Origin: Raphanus sativus
Taxonomy: Eukaryota > Streptophyta > Magnoliopsida > Brassicales > Brassicaceae
Direction of reading: 5' to 3'
NCBI RefSeq assembly: GCF_000801105.2
Contig: NC_079512.1
Location: 22,957,848-23,021,847, forward strand
Length of the DNA: 64,000 bases
Under the pieces are notes generated by a model. The model was given only the letters and a program-made list of their open reading frames with translations, ran no database searches and was not told the DNA's origin. Shown here piece by piece: positions 12,099-25,146 of this stretch. The number at the start of each line of letters is the position of its first letter. Within the stretch, counting starts at the first letter, position 1. The position numbers and the translations under genes were made by a program.

Positions 12099-13181
12099 AT
12101 GGGTTTCCTGATAACAAGCCTAATCTTCGTGGTCGTTGGGATAATTGCTTCTCTGTGCGTTCGAATCTGCTTCGCTAGAGGTCCCTCCACAAATCTGTAT
12201 GTTCCATTTCCTCCTTTTTTTGATATTTTTTTTATGTTAAATTGATTGATGCATCAAATATGGTGTGGCCCAAATTAGATTAGTTGCCCAGAACTTGATG
12301 TCATGTGAAGATCGAATAGCTGGAATTGAGAATTGAAATATGAAATATGAAATATAAATTGATTGATTCGTTGACTTTTTGAATTTGGATACCTTGATGT
12401 GATTATGATGATGATGATGATATCTGTAACAAACACGAGAGTAATGAAGGATAAAGTAGTGTCATAGGTTGTGTTTCTTATGCTCTGAAAATTTAGAATC
12501 TCTTGTCATTGACTAGGATTTTTTTAGTTGTCTTGTTCTTTATTTTCTAACAAGCTTTAAAGCTTTGTCATTGACTAGGATTTTTTTTTTTGTAACCATC
12601 TTTGAGTTAAACATATGATTTTTGCTTTTGTCTGATTCAGGCTTCACTTCACCTTGGTCATTACTGCCACGGTCTGCTGCTGGATGATGTAAGTTTTTAT
12701 GTTTCAATACACACTCTTTTATATTTGCTTTAGAGCCACTGGCTTGCATTCTTTTTATTTTTTGAGAGCCACTAGCTTGCATTTTACCTCCTTCTCTTTA
12801 GCATGGTTGTTTATTCTTCCTTAGTTTTGCTCCATACTACCTAAAAGACACCTCTTGTTTTTTCCTATCCTTAATTCATAACCACAAACCACGATCAATC
12901 CCCACTTGTTTACACCTCCATTTTCATATCCCTGTATAACTATTTAAATGAAATAAAGTTATCAACCGTTCTAGGAATTGGGAAACCAACATATATAATA
13001 ACTGAAGAAACTCATCAACATTGGTCTTTTTACCTATTATATATATATAATAACTGTTGCTTGCTTGGTCACATTTTTCTTACTTTTTGTTTGTTTGTCT
13101 GTGTTGTTGGGCAGGTGGGCGATTGTATACATTGCACAGATGAATCCTCTGATTGTCCCAATCCTAAGCGAAACAGAGTAG
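12099..13181 (+). CDS. VHA-e1: V-type proton ATPase subunit e
   Basis: Small hydrophobic subunit of the membrane V0 sector of the vacuolar H+-ATPase, which acidifies the vacuole and endomembranes. Three exons, 12099-12196, 12641-12688 and 13115-13181, give exactly 70 aa, the family length. Two membrane helices are visible: residues about 2-22 ([19 protein letters not shown]) and about 34-55 ([17 protein letters not shown]), then the end [12 protein letters not shown]. Each exon boundary restores the frame. The leader at 11925-12000 has GAA and CCAT repeats. Position between TOP1 and FTSZ1 matches Arabidopsis At5g55290, from memory. Too short for most ORF callers. Confidence 0.93.
12503..12588. 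repeat. Direct repeat in VHA-e intron 1
   Basis: A 23-base sequence beginning TTGTCATTGACTAGG occurs at 12503 and again 62 bases later, with a 39-base unrelated segment between. It could be a small tandem duplication or the target duplication of a short insertion. The second copy runs straight into a T-run ending TTTGTAACC. Confidence 0.5.
12732..12783. repeat. 19-base direct repeat around a 14-base T-rich insertion
   Basis: AGAGCCACTGGCTTGCATT at 12732-12750 recurs at 12765-12783 with one difference, enclosing CTTTTTATTTTTTG. It resembles the tail-only retroposon scars elsewhere in the window but the homopolymer is interrupted. Confidence 0.5.
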
Positions 13182-13637
13182 CATCCTCTCACCTACTCAG
13201 GCTATGAACAAAGTGAGTGGTAATACCGGGTTGCTTGCCTTCTTCTGCTTTCGATTCTTGTGTATCTTCAATCTTTTAAATGGGTTTGTAATTCTGTTTC
13301 CTAGTGTGTGAACAAAAATCCATAAACTTTTTGCCTCTGTATTATTGGAAATTTCCATGTATTCAATTCCCAAAACAAGCTGAGATGCTCAAAACAATGT
13401 ATTGTTGTTGAAATAATGTCTTTGAGAGGGACGAGTTTTATCCGTCCTTTTATCATACAGTAATGTTTTTATGTTGTTGCTATTATAAAGCGTAGCAATT
13501 TTAACGCAAAACGGCGTCGTTGGGGAGAGGAACGAAAAGGGACCACTCCATCTCCTTTAGCTTTTCGAAAACAACACTGAAATGTTGATACTAAAACCCT
13601 AAAAACCTCATCTTTCTTTCTTCTCTGAGATCAAAAA

Positions 13638-15205
13638 ATGGCGATTACTCCGTTGGCGCAGCTCAACGAGTTAACGATCTCTTCCTCGTCCTCGTCATTT
13701 CTAGCCAATTCAATATCCCCCAACTGTAGCTGCGCGAGTACCAGAATCAGCGCCTTCCCGAAATCAAAGTCCAAGCCTTTGCGTCTGAGGTGCTCCTTCT
13801 CTCCGATGGAGACCGCGAAGATCAAGGTCGTCGGCGTCGGCGGTGGAGGTAACAACGCCGTCAACCGCATGATTTCGAGCGGTTTACAGAGCGTCGATTT
13901 CTACGCGATAAACACCGACTCTCAAGCTCTGCTTCAGTCTTCTGCGCAAACCCCGCTTCAAATTGGAGAGCTTTTAACTCGTGGCCTTGGTTAGTCCTTT
14001 TATATGTTCAAAAAAAAAGATGTGAGCTTTTTTTTTTGAGTGTTGACACTCCGTCTGTTACAGGTACTGGTGGGAACCCGCTTCTGGGAGAGCAAGCTGC
14101 TGAAGAGTCTAAAGATGCTATTGCTGATGCACTTAAAGGATCTGACCTTGTTTTCATTACTGCTGGTATGGGTGGTGGTACTGGCTCTGGTGCTGCTCCT
14201 GTTGTTGCTCAGATTGCCAAGGACGCTGGTTATTTGACTGTTGGTGTTGTTACTTACCCGTTTAGCTTCGAGGGGCGTAAAAGATCTTTGCAGGTATATA
14301 TATATGTCTTTGACACCCGTTTCTTGTTTGTTTTTAAGTGTTTGGCTTATTTTGTTTTCACTGTCTAGGCACTGGAAGCTATTGAGAAGCTGCAGAAGAA
14401 CGTGGATACGCTAATTGTGATTCCAAATGATCGTCTGCTAGATATTGCTGATGAACAGACACCTCTTCAGGACGCTTTTCTTCTTGCTGATGATGTTTTA
14501 CGCCAAGGAGTTCAAGGAATCTCAGATATCATTACTGTGAGTTCCTGTCTTTGTACAAGTTGGTTTGATGAAAATTGTTCACTGATTGTTCTTTTTTAGA
14601 TACCTGGACTGGTCAATGTAGATTTTGCGGATGTGAAGGCGGTTATGAAAGATTCTGGGACTGCAATGCTCGGGGTAGGTGTTTCCTGCGGCAAGAACCG
14701 GGCACAAGAAGCAGCTGAACAAGCCACTTTGGCTCCATTGATCGGATCATCCATACAGTCAGCTACTGGTGTCGTTTACAACATCACCGGTGGAAAAGAC
14801 ATTACTTTGCAGGAAGTGAACCGAGTGTCTCAGGTACTGGAATCTTTATCCAGTTGAGTTTGTGTTATAGTGTATTACTACAATCCACAGTCTTATCATG
14901 TTTTGGTGGGGGGGTTGCTTCTTTTGCAGGTGGTGACAAGTTTGGCAGACCCATCAGCCAACATCATATTTGGAGCTGTTGTGGATGATCGCTACACAGG
15001 AGAGATTCATGTAACGATAATAGCCACGGGGTTTTCTCAGTCTTTCCAGAAGACACTTCTGACTGACCCAAGAGCTGCTAAACTACTTGACAAAACGGGA
15101 TCATCAGTTCAACAAGAGAACAAAGGAATGTCTCTGCCTCACCAGAGGCAGTCCCCTGCAACCATCAACACCAAACCATCCTCTCCCCGTAGACTTTTCT
15201 TCTAG
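13638..15205 (+). CDS. FTSZ1: Plastid division protein FtsZ1
   Basis: Tubulin-like GTPase that assembles the stromal Z ring for chloroplast division. Exons 13638-13989, 14064-14293, 14369-14536, 14600-14833 and 14930-15205 give about 419 aa. Residues 1-58 are a Ser-rich chloroplast transit peptide. The GTPase core starts at [17 protein letters not shown]; the tubulin signature [12 protein letters not shown] is in exon 2; the T7 loop NVDFADVK supplies the Asp that completes the active site of the next subunit. The C-terminus (SSPRRLFF) lacks the ARC6-binding peptide typical of FtsZ2, which makes it FtsZ1. The genomic position agrees with Arabidopsis FtsZ1-1 (At5g55280). Confidence 0.96.
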
Positions 15206-15798
15206 TATTATTTTTTTTGGTTGCCTTTTTCGTTTTAAAGCAGATTCCTTCCTTTATCAAAAATGTAATATCAATTACTTGTGAGTTTACTCCAAATCAA
15301 AACTAACATATCAATCTCATATTAATGCATCACTTGCACCAAATCATATGCGCACCGACAAGATTAGTTAGCAGTTGTGCTCATCTATAAATGGAGCTGT
15401 ATGCTCATATTAAATATCTAAACACTAAACAAAGCAAGAATAGCATATGCTAATACATATGTCTGAAATAATGTAACAGAAGAAACTCCTCACCACTGAC
15501 ATAGTTTCTAACTAGGTTTCAGTTGAGATTAATCAGAGGATTCAGGCCAAGTCTCTAAAGAAAATGTATGCAGTTTTGGCGGTTTTTCTGTCACAGGCAC
15601 AACAAGATACTTTCTGATATTCCACGGCAAACAACATTCACAAAACACATTAACAAAACATACACATACACTTTCTACTACACCATTCTACTCTCAAACG
15701 TCTTTTTCTGTCTTCTCTCGGTGTTTCATAGAACTTTCTCTCTCCCTAAAACAACTCACAAACAGAAAGAAAAATAGAGATCTTTTCCTTTCTCATCT
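15206..15798. other. Convergent intergenic region FTSZ1/MAP65-1
   Basis: Holds the 3' untranslated ends of the two converging genes. No further coding or repeat signal was seen. Confidence 0.5.
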
Positions 15799-18034
15799 TC
15801 ACGGTGAAGCTTGAACATGATCTGCAGCACCAGAACCAGGAGAGGAAGCAGCTTCCTCTTTCGAAATGGCAACGTAGTTTGTAGGAGCAGCCGTCCTGTT
15901 GAGACTCCCTCTTCTCTCTCCTTCTTTTGCAATAGACCTGCTTCCATTCTGGTTTGCATTCAAAGATAAACGCCGGTTTGGTGTTCCGTTGTTAGCTCGA
16001 GCCCCCACAGGTTTCTTAGCACTGACGGGTCTTGCAGGGCTTGGCCTTGTGCTAAACCCAGAGTCTTGCTCTACGTGTGGCTGTTCTTGAACCTTCTTTT
16101 GCTCCTGTTCATCAAGTAAAAACAATGAGTTCATGGAGTGATAATTGAGTAGAAGAAATGATAGAACTTATTACCCTCAGCCTCCGTTTCTCATCTTCTC
16201 GTTCTTGCCTAAGCATAACGTACTCATCCAACATAGCTAGCAGAGGAACACCATCGTATGCAAAGGAGATGCTGTGTTCCTCTTCCCAACCTCTGATCTT
16301 GGCAACCAATGTGTCCACCATGGCTTTTCCACAAAAAAACACGAAACATCCAATAAGATAAGAATATCAAAGAGAATGTTTACTCTGAGTTCTTCTACAC
16401 ATACCAGGAATCTTGCTAACCAGAATCCTGGCTTTCTCAGCTCTCTTGAGATTCAAGTGCGCACCTCTGCTTGCACTGTACCTGTTGTGATCCTGTTCCC
16501 ACAAACTAAAACTCAGTTTAAAGTCATTTGTCTTATTATGATGATGCATCATAGTGTGTCATTACCCTGTTGTAGTCTTCTAACCAGCTCTCTTCCTCAC
16601 AAGCTGACATCCATTTCTCAACTCTGTCCAGTATATCCTTTCTACTAAACGCTTCTTCTTTAGCCTTAGCTATCTGACTATCCATATCCGCCAACAACTC
16701 AGTATGCTCAACGTTTCCAGAATCAATCAGTGACATGATCCTCTCACGAGCTGATTCAGGGTTTGTTTCCACGTGTGCACGAGCGTATATCTCCTCTAGC
16801 TCACACTGTTTCTTGAAAGCGATCTCCTTCATCCGGCTGGCTTTCAGCTGGTCAAGCCTGTCCACTTCCACCTCGGCCTTAAAGAAGTAAATGAACTTGT
16901 TACTTAGCAGAACACATAGGGATATAGAAAAAGAAAAATGTAAATGTAAATCATACCTGCTTGATCAGATCATGTGCAAGAGCACCTGGAGAAGTGACCT
17001 CATCGACTGAAGCTGAGATGTTACAAGTCACATGATCAAACAGCTCCCTCTCCTCCTCAGGAGTGTCCATCAGGTTCCAAAGATCAATCAGCTGAGCAGC
17101 TAGCTCCTGAAGCTTCTGAAGTCTTTGCTTCTTATCATCTTCAAGAGTCAAGACGGTTTTAGCCAACCTCGAGAGAGTCTCATTGCTAATGCTCTTAGAC
17201 TGGGCACCTGTCTCTTCATCTAAGCTGGGATGAACTTCTGTCACGGTGGTTAAGAAGTCCAAACCGAGAACGGCACATAGATCATGAACAGTGCTCACAA
17301 ACTCTAGGACTTTCTGCAGCCTGTCACTCTTCTCTTTCTGAAGCTCCTGGAGCTGGCTGTGGAAAGAGTCTAGTTTCTTGAGAGAGAGATCAGATTCATC
17401 GACTATAGGAGGAAGCTCACTGCTCAAACCACCAGCAATCTCTCCAGATATCTTCTGGATCTGTGATTGCACATCAGAGAAGTCTCTGACTCTCTCCTCC
17501 TTCTGTTGCCACAGTTGTTCGAGAGCCGGTGCTATAGCAGCAAGCTGTTCTTTAATCGTTCCATGAGACTTATCAGGCTGCATTGCAACAACAGAAGAAA
17601 CAATCACTTACAATGCCACTTCTGAACTTGGGAAAGAGACACAAAACTTACAATGCCATTAGCAAAGCTTTTTTCTCCAAGAGAGGTAGTGAGGCTGGAG
17701 AGTTCAGCATTAGCATCAGACAGGGTCTGGAGAAGCTCGGCGCGGGACTTGGCAGCCTGTTCAACTTTGCGCTTGTAAACGTCAAGACACTCTTGCTCTA
17801 TCTGAAGAAGCATCTTGTCTCGTTGCTCATCGCTCTCACCAACTTCATCCCATATTTCCTGTTTTTTTTTTCCGAAAACAAAATGTTGTTCAATGCCACC
17901 ACTTACAAAAAGAATTGAGTAAAAGCCAGGCATGCAACAGCTTCGGTGGGAGATGATTTTACCTGCAACTTTTGAAGTAAAGTACCACAAGTAATCTCCC
18001 CAAGATGAGGACTTTCAGCATCTGTGACCACCAT
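15799..18034 (-). CDS. MAP65-1: Microtubule-associated protein MAP65-1
   Basis: Homodimeric crosslinker of antiparallel microtubules (Ase1/PRC1 family) in cortical arrays and the phragmoplast. Exons in transcript order: 18034-17963, 17858-17652, 17577-16957, 16877-16566, 16492-16405, 16323-16175, 16104-15799, giving about 584 aa against the 587 I recall for Arabidopsis. It starts [20 protein letters not shown]. Long coiled-coil stretches fill residues 30-400, and the conserved microtubule-binding region with [18 protein letters not shown] lies near 405-430. The tail is basic, Ser/Pro-rich and disordered, ending [11 protein letters not shown], and is the regulatory phosphorylation region in the family. 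A 5'UTR intron of about 530 bases lies at 18048-18575, and the leader carries a long CT repeat at 18616-18643. Confidence 0.96.
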
Positions 18035-18576
18035 TGTCACAAGTTTCCTGCAGAACAAAAAAAAAGTCAAAAAAAATGCCAATTAGAGACTTTTAACTAA
18101 AGTAAGAGCTAAATGGTACACATCACAGTGATAAACGGAACTATATTAGATCTTTTTCTTTACTAGGAGCAAAACAAGAAACTTTATAATGTACTTTTCA
18201 ATCAAAGTTGAAATCTTTTTTTTTAGTAATCATAAAACACAAAAGCACCTCCTAACCACTCTAATAAAAGAATTAACTCCACAGACAGAACACAATCAAA
18301 TAAGAAACGAAAATCTTGAACTTTTTGGGGAAGCTCAAAACACTTTTCTGTTTTGAAGCTTGTAACCAAGTGAAGTCAAGCTTAAGAATGTAACCCGATC
18401 AAGCAGAGAAGTAAAGCACGGAAAGAAGACGCAGATTCTCTGTTTGGAAAAAGGCACCAACTTTAAGTGAATCAAAACAGCAGCACTGGTAGTGATAAAA
18501 CCAAAGCAATCAAAAACTAAACACCAAACTGATCAACACTGTCAGTTAAAAAGAGAAAAGAAAGTTTTAACTTACC

Positions 18577-19165
18577 AAGACTGACACTTTGATTTCTCGA
18601 GGGTTTAAAATGGGTTTCTCTCTCTCTCTCTCTCTCTCTCTCAACAACACTCTTTCTTTTGTAGATCTGAAGCTGTGTGACGACGACGACGACAAATATT
18701 AAACTCAAAATACTATTGAGAGAGAGAGAAAATCTTTGAGCAAATGATATGATGGGAGGAAAATCTATCTATGAATGGATTGGATGTAGAGGTGGAAGAG
18801 ACGGAGAGGTGAGATTGTGCTCGGGGACCCACCCCCTTAGTTTTTGTTTACACATATTTGTGTCTCTTGACTTAAGGTGATTTGCTTGTTTGACGACAAT
18901 CAAGTTACTTTATTTTTTCCTTTTATCTTAACCGGACACTGCTTGCACATTATTAACATAACTAAACTCAAAATAGTTTTCAATTACCATTATTAAACTC
19001 AAAATAGAATTGTCGGGTGTAAAATCGTCTTTGTAATATTTTCATAACTGTAATAACATAATTAATCGATAATAATCGACTTAGACGTTCCAAAAAAAAC
19101 CAGACACTACTTGCACAAGTAGTTTTCAATTACCATTAATTTTTTTATAAATTAAAATGCATTAA
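18577..19165. other. MAP65-1 leader and promoter
   Basis: The 5'UTR exon begins at 18576 and includes a (CT)n tract at 18616-18643. Upstream is AT-rich DNA with repeated AAACTCAAAATAG words near 18700, 18965 and 18995. No gene was seen before the transposon nest. Confidence 0.4.
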
Positions 19166-19342
19166 TCTTAATATATAAAACAGATTTTTCTGGCAGTTCA
19201 GAGTGCCACGTCAGTATAGAGGGTGGGGCAAATCGTGCCACGTGTCGCAATATCAAAGCTCTTGAGATTTTTTTCTTCCCGAAGCTTCTCTAATTTATGG
19301 AATGTGATCTGAGCTTTTTTTACAATAGATAGAGGTGGTCCT

Positions 19343-19532
19343 TATAGAACCGTAAACACAATCAAATATCAACAAGAAGTCCCTCTCTTATTGATAACCT
19401 CAAAAGCTTTATCACACAACTCAATTTGAATGCTTAATTACCTCACAAAACCGATGGTGATATAACAACGTAAGCGTCTCTATATATAGGATTAGATAAC
19501 TCCTAAACCTATTAAACATAACACATTCAATA
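19343..19532 (-). repeat. Copia LTR, 3' copy (homologous part)
   Basis: Pairs with 23774-23963. The full 3' LTR may reach 19617 where TGTTGG follows a purine-rich tract on the minus strand. Confidence 0.7.
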
Positions 19533-22500
19533 TTTTCTGATCTTTTTTTATATAATCATAACACCATAAGGATTAGGATAACTTATATCTTAAGCTAACT
19601 TCAAGCTTAAACCAACATTCTCCTCCTTAAGTTTGATCTCATCCTCACTCACTTCTTGAACTCCAATAAGCTTTCTCATCTCTTGAAACCGAACTCGAAT
19701 AAGGGCTTTAGTAAGTATGTCAGCTCTTTGTTCATTTTCCGGAACATGCTCTACTTCAACCTGATCATTCTCAACACGTTCTCTTATGAAGTGAAACCTT
19801 CTATGAATGTGTTTACTCCGACCATGAAAGACAGGATTTCTAATGAGAGCAATCGAAGACTTGTTATCAACTCGTATTGTTACCTTCTTGCACTCATCTC
19901 CCACGATTTCACACAACAGTTCCTGCAACCAAATCGCTTGCTTTGCTGCTTTCGTAGCTGCCATGAACTCTGCTTCACATGATGATAATGCCACAATCTC
20001 TTGCTTTTGAGAGCACCAGGTTATGGGACTATCACCAAGATAAAAGACATGTCCGGTTGTACTCTTGCCATCATCATCATCAACATTATGCGAACTATCA
20101 CTGAACCCAACTAACTCGAGTTTTCTTGTTCGCGTGAAACGTAGACCAAGAGACGTTGTGCCGCGTAAGTACCTTAAAACTTGCTTCAAAGCCGCTCCGT
20201 GAGACTTCTTAGGATCCTGCATATATCTACTAAGTACACCGACATTGAATGAAAGGTCAGCTCGTGTGTGCAATAGATACCGAAGACATCCAATGCTCCT
20301 GCGTTAATGCTCTCGTGGTGACTTTGAAAGTCTCACATTCATATCCATAGACAGGTAGTAGAATTTCACTTTCGCATACCAACTTCTTCGAGTATCTTTC
20401 GAGCGTATCTATCTTGTGAGAGCACAATACCTTCACTCGTCTGTTTCACTTCAATTCCTAAGTAGTAAATTAATCTTTCCAAGTCACTCATCTCAAACGT
20501 TTGAGCCATCTTTTGTTTAAACGCATCGATCAATTTCAACGAAGAACCAGTCACGAGCAGATCATCAACGTATACGCAGACAACTAGAAGACCTTCCTTT
20601 GCTTATTTTCTATAGAGTGATGGCTCTTTGGAGCACCGGATGAAACCTATATCCTTCAGGCTCCGGTTGAGTTTAATATTCCAGGCCCTAGGAGCCTGTT
20701 TCAAACCATAAAGAGCTTTGTGTAGCTTGTACACCTTCTCTTCCTCTCTTCCTCTCTTTCTCTCACGAATCCTTCAGGCTGAGTAACGAAAACCTCTTCC
20801 ATTAGTTCACCGTTTAATAAGGCCATTTTAACATCTAAATGATGAATTTCCAAGTTCTTTGATGCCGCAATTGACATGACCATCCTAATGGTCTCAATAC
20901 GAGCTACTGGTGCGAACACCTCATCATAGTCGATCCCATGTCGTTGAACATATCCTTTTGCCACTAGTCGAGCTTTATATTTGCTTATACTTCCATCGGC
21001 ATTCCTTTTGACCTTGAAAACTCATTTTATTCCAATAGATTTTACTCCTCTTGGCAAATCAATCAGCACCCAAGTGTTGTTCTTTTCTATCGAGTTTAGT
21101 TCTTCCATACATGCATCCACCCAAACTTCAGTTTCCTCGCCTCATTGTAGTCCCTAGGTTCGTTATTGATTATCATCAAGAGTTTTTCAATTTTACTTCT
21201 GACAAGAGAATATAGTCGTCTAAATAAGACGGTTTTGTAGATGCTCTGTTTGATCTTCTCAACTCGCCTTGTACTTCTTCTTCATTATTTCCTTCATCAT
21301 CACTAGCTTTTTCATCATCTATGTTTACTTCTCCTCCGTTTTCACTAGCTTCTCGTTCTTCAGAGCTTTTATCATTAATTCTAAAAGGAATTATATCAAC
21401 CTCAAACGTTTCTTGCTCTGTTTTATTCCCTCCGTTTTCATCATTCCAATTCCACTGTTTTTCTTCATCGAAGTGTACGTCACGACTCACCACAATCTTC
21501 CTGTTTGAAGGATCCAACAGTCTATATGCCTTGGAGCCGGGTTCTGTTCCTAAATGCACCAACGCCCTTGATCAATCATCAAGCTTCTTTCTTCCCAGAG
21601 TCTCTGTTCTTGCATAGCAAATACATCCAAAGACTTTCAAGTGAGCAATGTTTGGTTTTCTTCCTCGCAAAGCTTCGTACGGCGTTTGTCCTAACAGAGA
21701 CCGTGTTGCAACTCTGTTAAGTAGGTAAGTGGCGTGCCTGACTGCCTCTCCCCAAAACTCATTCGGTACATTCATATGCTTCAACAAGCTTTTGGTCATC
21801 TCAAGCAAAGTGCGGTTCCGTCGTTCCACAACTCCATTTTGCTGTGGAGAATAAGGAGCTGTAGTATGCCTATTAATTCCATGAGACTTGCAATAATTAT
21901 CAAACTCATGAGAGATGAACTATCCCCCTCTGTCCGATCTAAAAGTCTTCACAACCATCTTGGTTTCTTGTTCTGCAATTTTCTTGAAAGCTTTGAACTT
22001 TTCAAAGGCCTCACTCTTTTCTTTAAGAAGCACGGTCCACATATAACGTGAAAAATCATCAATCAACACGAACACGTAACGTTTGAGACCAGGCGTGGGA
22101 GGAGTGATAGGCCCACAAAGGTCCCCATGAACAAGCTCAAGTGGAGCTGAAGCTCTATATGATGTAGCTTGTGGAAAAAGCTTCCTCGTTTGCTTCCCAA
22201 GAAGGCAAGACACACAAGTTTCTTTCTCGATCGGTATACTAGGCAGACCAGTAACAAGTTCCTTGTTCAGCATTGTCTTCATCGTCTCAAGATTAATGTG
22301 TCCCAACCTAGCATGCCATTTAGATGACTTGGTAAGAAGTGTGATTTGTAGACACTCAATGACATCAGCTTGCAATTTTATCTTATACAGCTGATTCTTC
22401 GATCTCGAGGTCTGGATCATAAGAAATCCAGTTCGATCAAAGAGCATAAGTACATCGTCCTTCATCCTAACTTCGCACCCGACTTCAGTGGCTTGTCCTA

Positions 22501-23773
22501 AGCTCACAATATTGCTTTTTAGCCCTGGTATGTAGTAGACGTTGCTTAATGTTTTCTTTTCTCCTCCTGACAAGATGAATCTTATCGCTCATTTTCTTTT
22601 TATATCTATGCGGGAGTCATCTCCAAAACGAACTTTTCCTGTTACTCCCTCATCAAGCTTGTAGAATAACCTCCTATTTCCACTCATGTGATTGCTTGCT
22701 CCATTTTCAAGATACCACAAGTTCTCCATGTCGTGTTCTACTTCAAACATGCTCGGTTTTACCTTCTGTTCATTAAGGTATACTACCTCATGCATCATTA
22801 ATTCATCCGCCTCTTGAGTGTCTTCTTCTTTCTTCTCAACGGTTTCTTGTAGTTTAAACAACTTATCTGGGCACTCGTTTGCATAGTGGCCGAGTTTATC
22901 ACAGTTGAAGCAAGTGATATGACTTTTATCTCTGCCTTGACCTTGCTTCCAAGCTTCTTTCTGTGCATAAAAACTACCAACACGTCCTCGGCCTCTACCT
23001 CCTCTGCAAGCTCCACGTCCACCTCATCCTCTTCCTCTTCCGTTCCCGAAGTTCTCTTGATGACCTTCATTGTTAGCATACATTAGTTTTCCACTATCTT
23101 CTTGATGTTCCTCCTCATCTTCTCTTATTTTTTCTTCATAAGCTTTTAGCCTCCCCACGATGTATTCAAAGCTAGTTGTCTTTAGATCTAGCATATGCTC
23201 AATTGAAGCCACTATGAAAATAAACTTCTTTCTCGGTAAGCTCTTCAAGAATTTCTTGACAAGCGTTGTTTCCTCAATCACCTCCCCAAGAGAAGCTGTT
23301 TTGGAAGCAATCTCAGCAAGTTTTCCAACGAATGTATCAATATTGTCATCGTCTTTCATCTTAAGCTTATCAAAATCAGACATGAGAGTTTGTAGTCGTG
23401 CTTCTCGAACTCTTTCTGCTCCAACATGTCTGGCTTGGAATGTTTTCCACAGAGCTTTAGCTGTATCAAGATTTTCTATCTGTAACGTCAGAGCTTCGGG
23501 TATAGATTGGAACATCAAAGCGATGGCTAGGTCATTCTTATCTTCGTGCTTAGTCCCGGGATCAATAGCCTCCCACACTTTGTTTACCTTAAGAGCAATC
23601 TTCATCTTCATCGCCCAGTATAGTTTGATGAAGTTAGCATCAAAAACTTAACAGGGGAAGTTCCAGTGTCTTTACTTGACTCTATTTCATTCTTAACGTC
23701 AACCATGGCGAATCTCTCTCTCGTAATGCTTCACGGGTTTGAAATCAATTTGCACTAGAGCTCTGATACCAAA

Positions 23774-23963
23774 TATAGAACCGTAAACACAATCAAATAT
23801 CAACAAGAAGTCCCTCTCTTATTGATCACCTCGAAAGCTTTATCACACAACTCAATATGAATGCTTAATCACCTCACAAAACCGATGGTGATATAACAAC
23901 GTAAGCGTCTCTATATATAGGATTAAATAACTCCTAAACCTATTAAACATAACACATTCAATA
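23774..23963 (-). repeat. Copia LTR, 5' copy, probably truncated
   Basis: Pairs with 19343-19532 and abuts the primer-binding site at 23760-23771. No matching target duplication was found, consistent with loss of its outer end. Confidence 0.7.
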
Positions 23964-25146
23964 ATGCTTACACTTCTCTTCTCCAGCGTTGACGGCCCAA
24001 TTTCTCTGCTCCACCAGAAACCGTAACGACAGCCATTAAGACGCTCTGGCTTAACGTCATTCCTCCTGAAATCGGATTCTTAAAACTTTCTTAATTTCAG
24101 TAACATTGGCAACGACCCCTTCAGCTCACCTTCCCTACAAATATATAACATACATTGTCTATTTAATAGGACCACATATCACCACATCAATTGCTGACAA
24201 TCTGCAAAATCTACTGCAAACATCTCCGAAGCTGTTACGCTGTTTTCTTTAACGATGTCATTCCAGGCGAAACTGGTCTTCCGACTCATGCCATCGAACA
24301 GAGATGAGATTTTCCGAAGCTGTTAAACATCTAAGGCAGTATGCTTCGTTTGATTTAACTTTTCTTCAGATTTTGGGATGCAACCAAGCAGAAATTGAAC
24401 TTGTGTCACTCACTGTCTCTATACTCCATAGCCACTACAATTTCAGCAGAAATTGGATTAGAAGATCATGAACTTGTGCGATCGTTAATCGATTATACTT
24501 TTAAGACATTCTTAAACATAATAAAGAAAAGTACATCAAACCAAAAAGAAAAAATTAGAAATTTTTGTTCAAAAGAAGAAAAATTAAACAACAACCGAAA
24601 CACTATTGTTTCCTACATTTCATGTTAGACATTCAACGCATTCTTGATAAAATGTAAATTTTGACAATTTTGACATTGAGTATATTTTATATAATTTAAT
24701 ATTTCAGTTTAGTTTCAGTTAATTTAATAATAATGATTTCAAATAAAACCAAATATGAAATAACTAAAAAGAAAAGTTTTCTGTTCAAGAATAAAATGCT
24801 ATAATAAATAGTTACATATATAATACATCAAATGTTATAAAAATGAAAAACAAAAGCTACTAGAATAGAATAACCATTAACCATATTCTATAAGTAATCA
24901 ATATATAGCAATTGTTTTGAAAATTATAATCTGTTATTTCAAGTAGATGGTCTACTTGATCTAAAATATTTAAACATACAAAAATAGTAATATTAGTCTT
25001 TTAAATAGTATCAACAGTGGTGCGGTGTGGGTTGTAAACATTTGAATCTTTATTTATTATATTCTAATACAGTATATCAATTATTATTTTATTATTTTAA
25101 TTATTTAAACTAAATTCAAAGTAAAATGTCAACGGGAAATGAAATA
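23964..25146. other. Non-coding filler of the outer Helitron
   Basis: AT-rich apart from about 23990-24310. No recognisable gene; short ORFs such as 24395-24628 have no family signal. Confidence 0.4.

Larger units (their letters stand above)
19343..23963 (-). mobile_element. Ty1/Copia LTR retrotransposon, decayed
   Basis: Direct repeats of about 190 bases at 19343-19532 and 23774-23963 bound it, with about five differences by eye. Next to the right repeat is the initiator-Met primer site, TGGTATCAGAGC on the minus strand (23760-23771). A purine tract lies at 19618-19628 beside TGTTGG at about 19617, so the left LTR probably extends to 19617 and the right one lacks its first ~85 bases. On the minus strand follow gag with UBN2-type sequence (23611-23024), a CCHC knuckle (CFNCDKLGHYANEC, about 22900), protease (NGASNHMSG), integrase (HGDLCGPI, DDFSRY), reverse transcriptase (YVDDLL near 20560) and RNase H (19590-20273). 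The frame is interrupted repeatedly, so it is dead as an autonomous element. Confidence 0.9.

Noticed and set aside
24395..24628. 77-codon ORF in the outer Helitron
   Set aside because: AT-rich, Asn/Lys-biased, no motif and no splice or promoter context.
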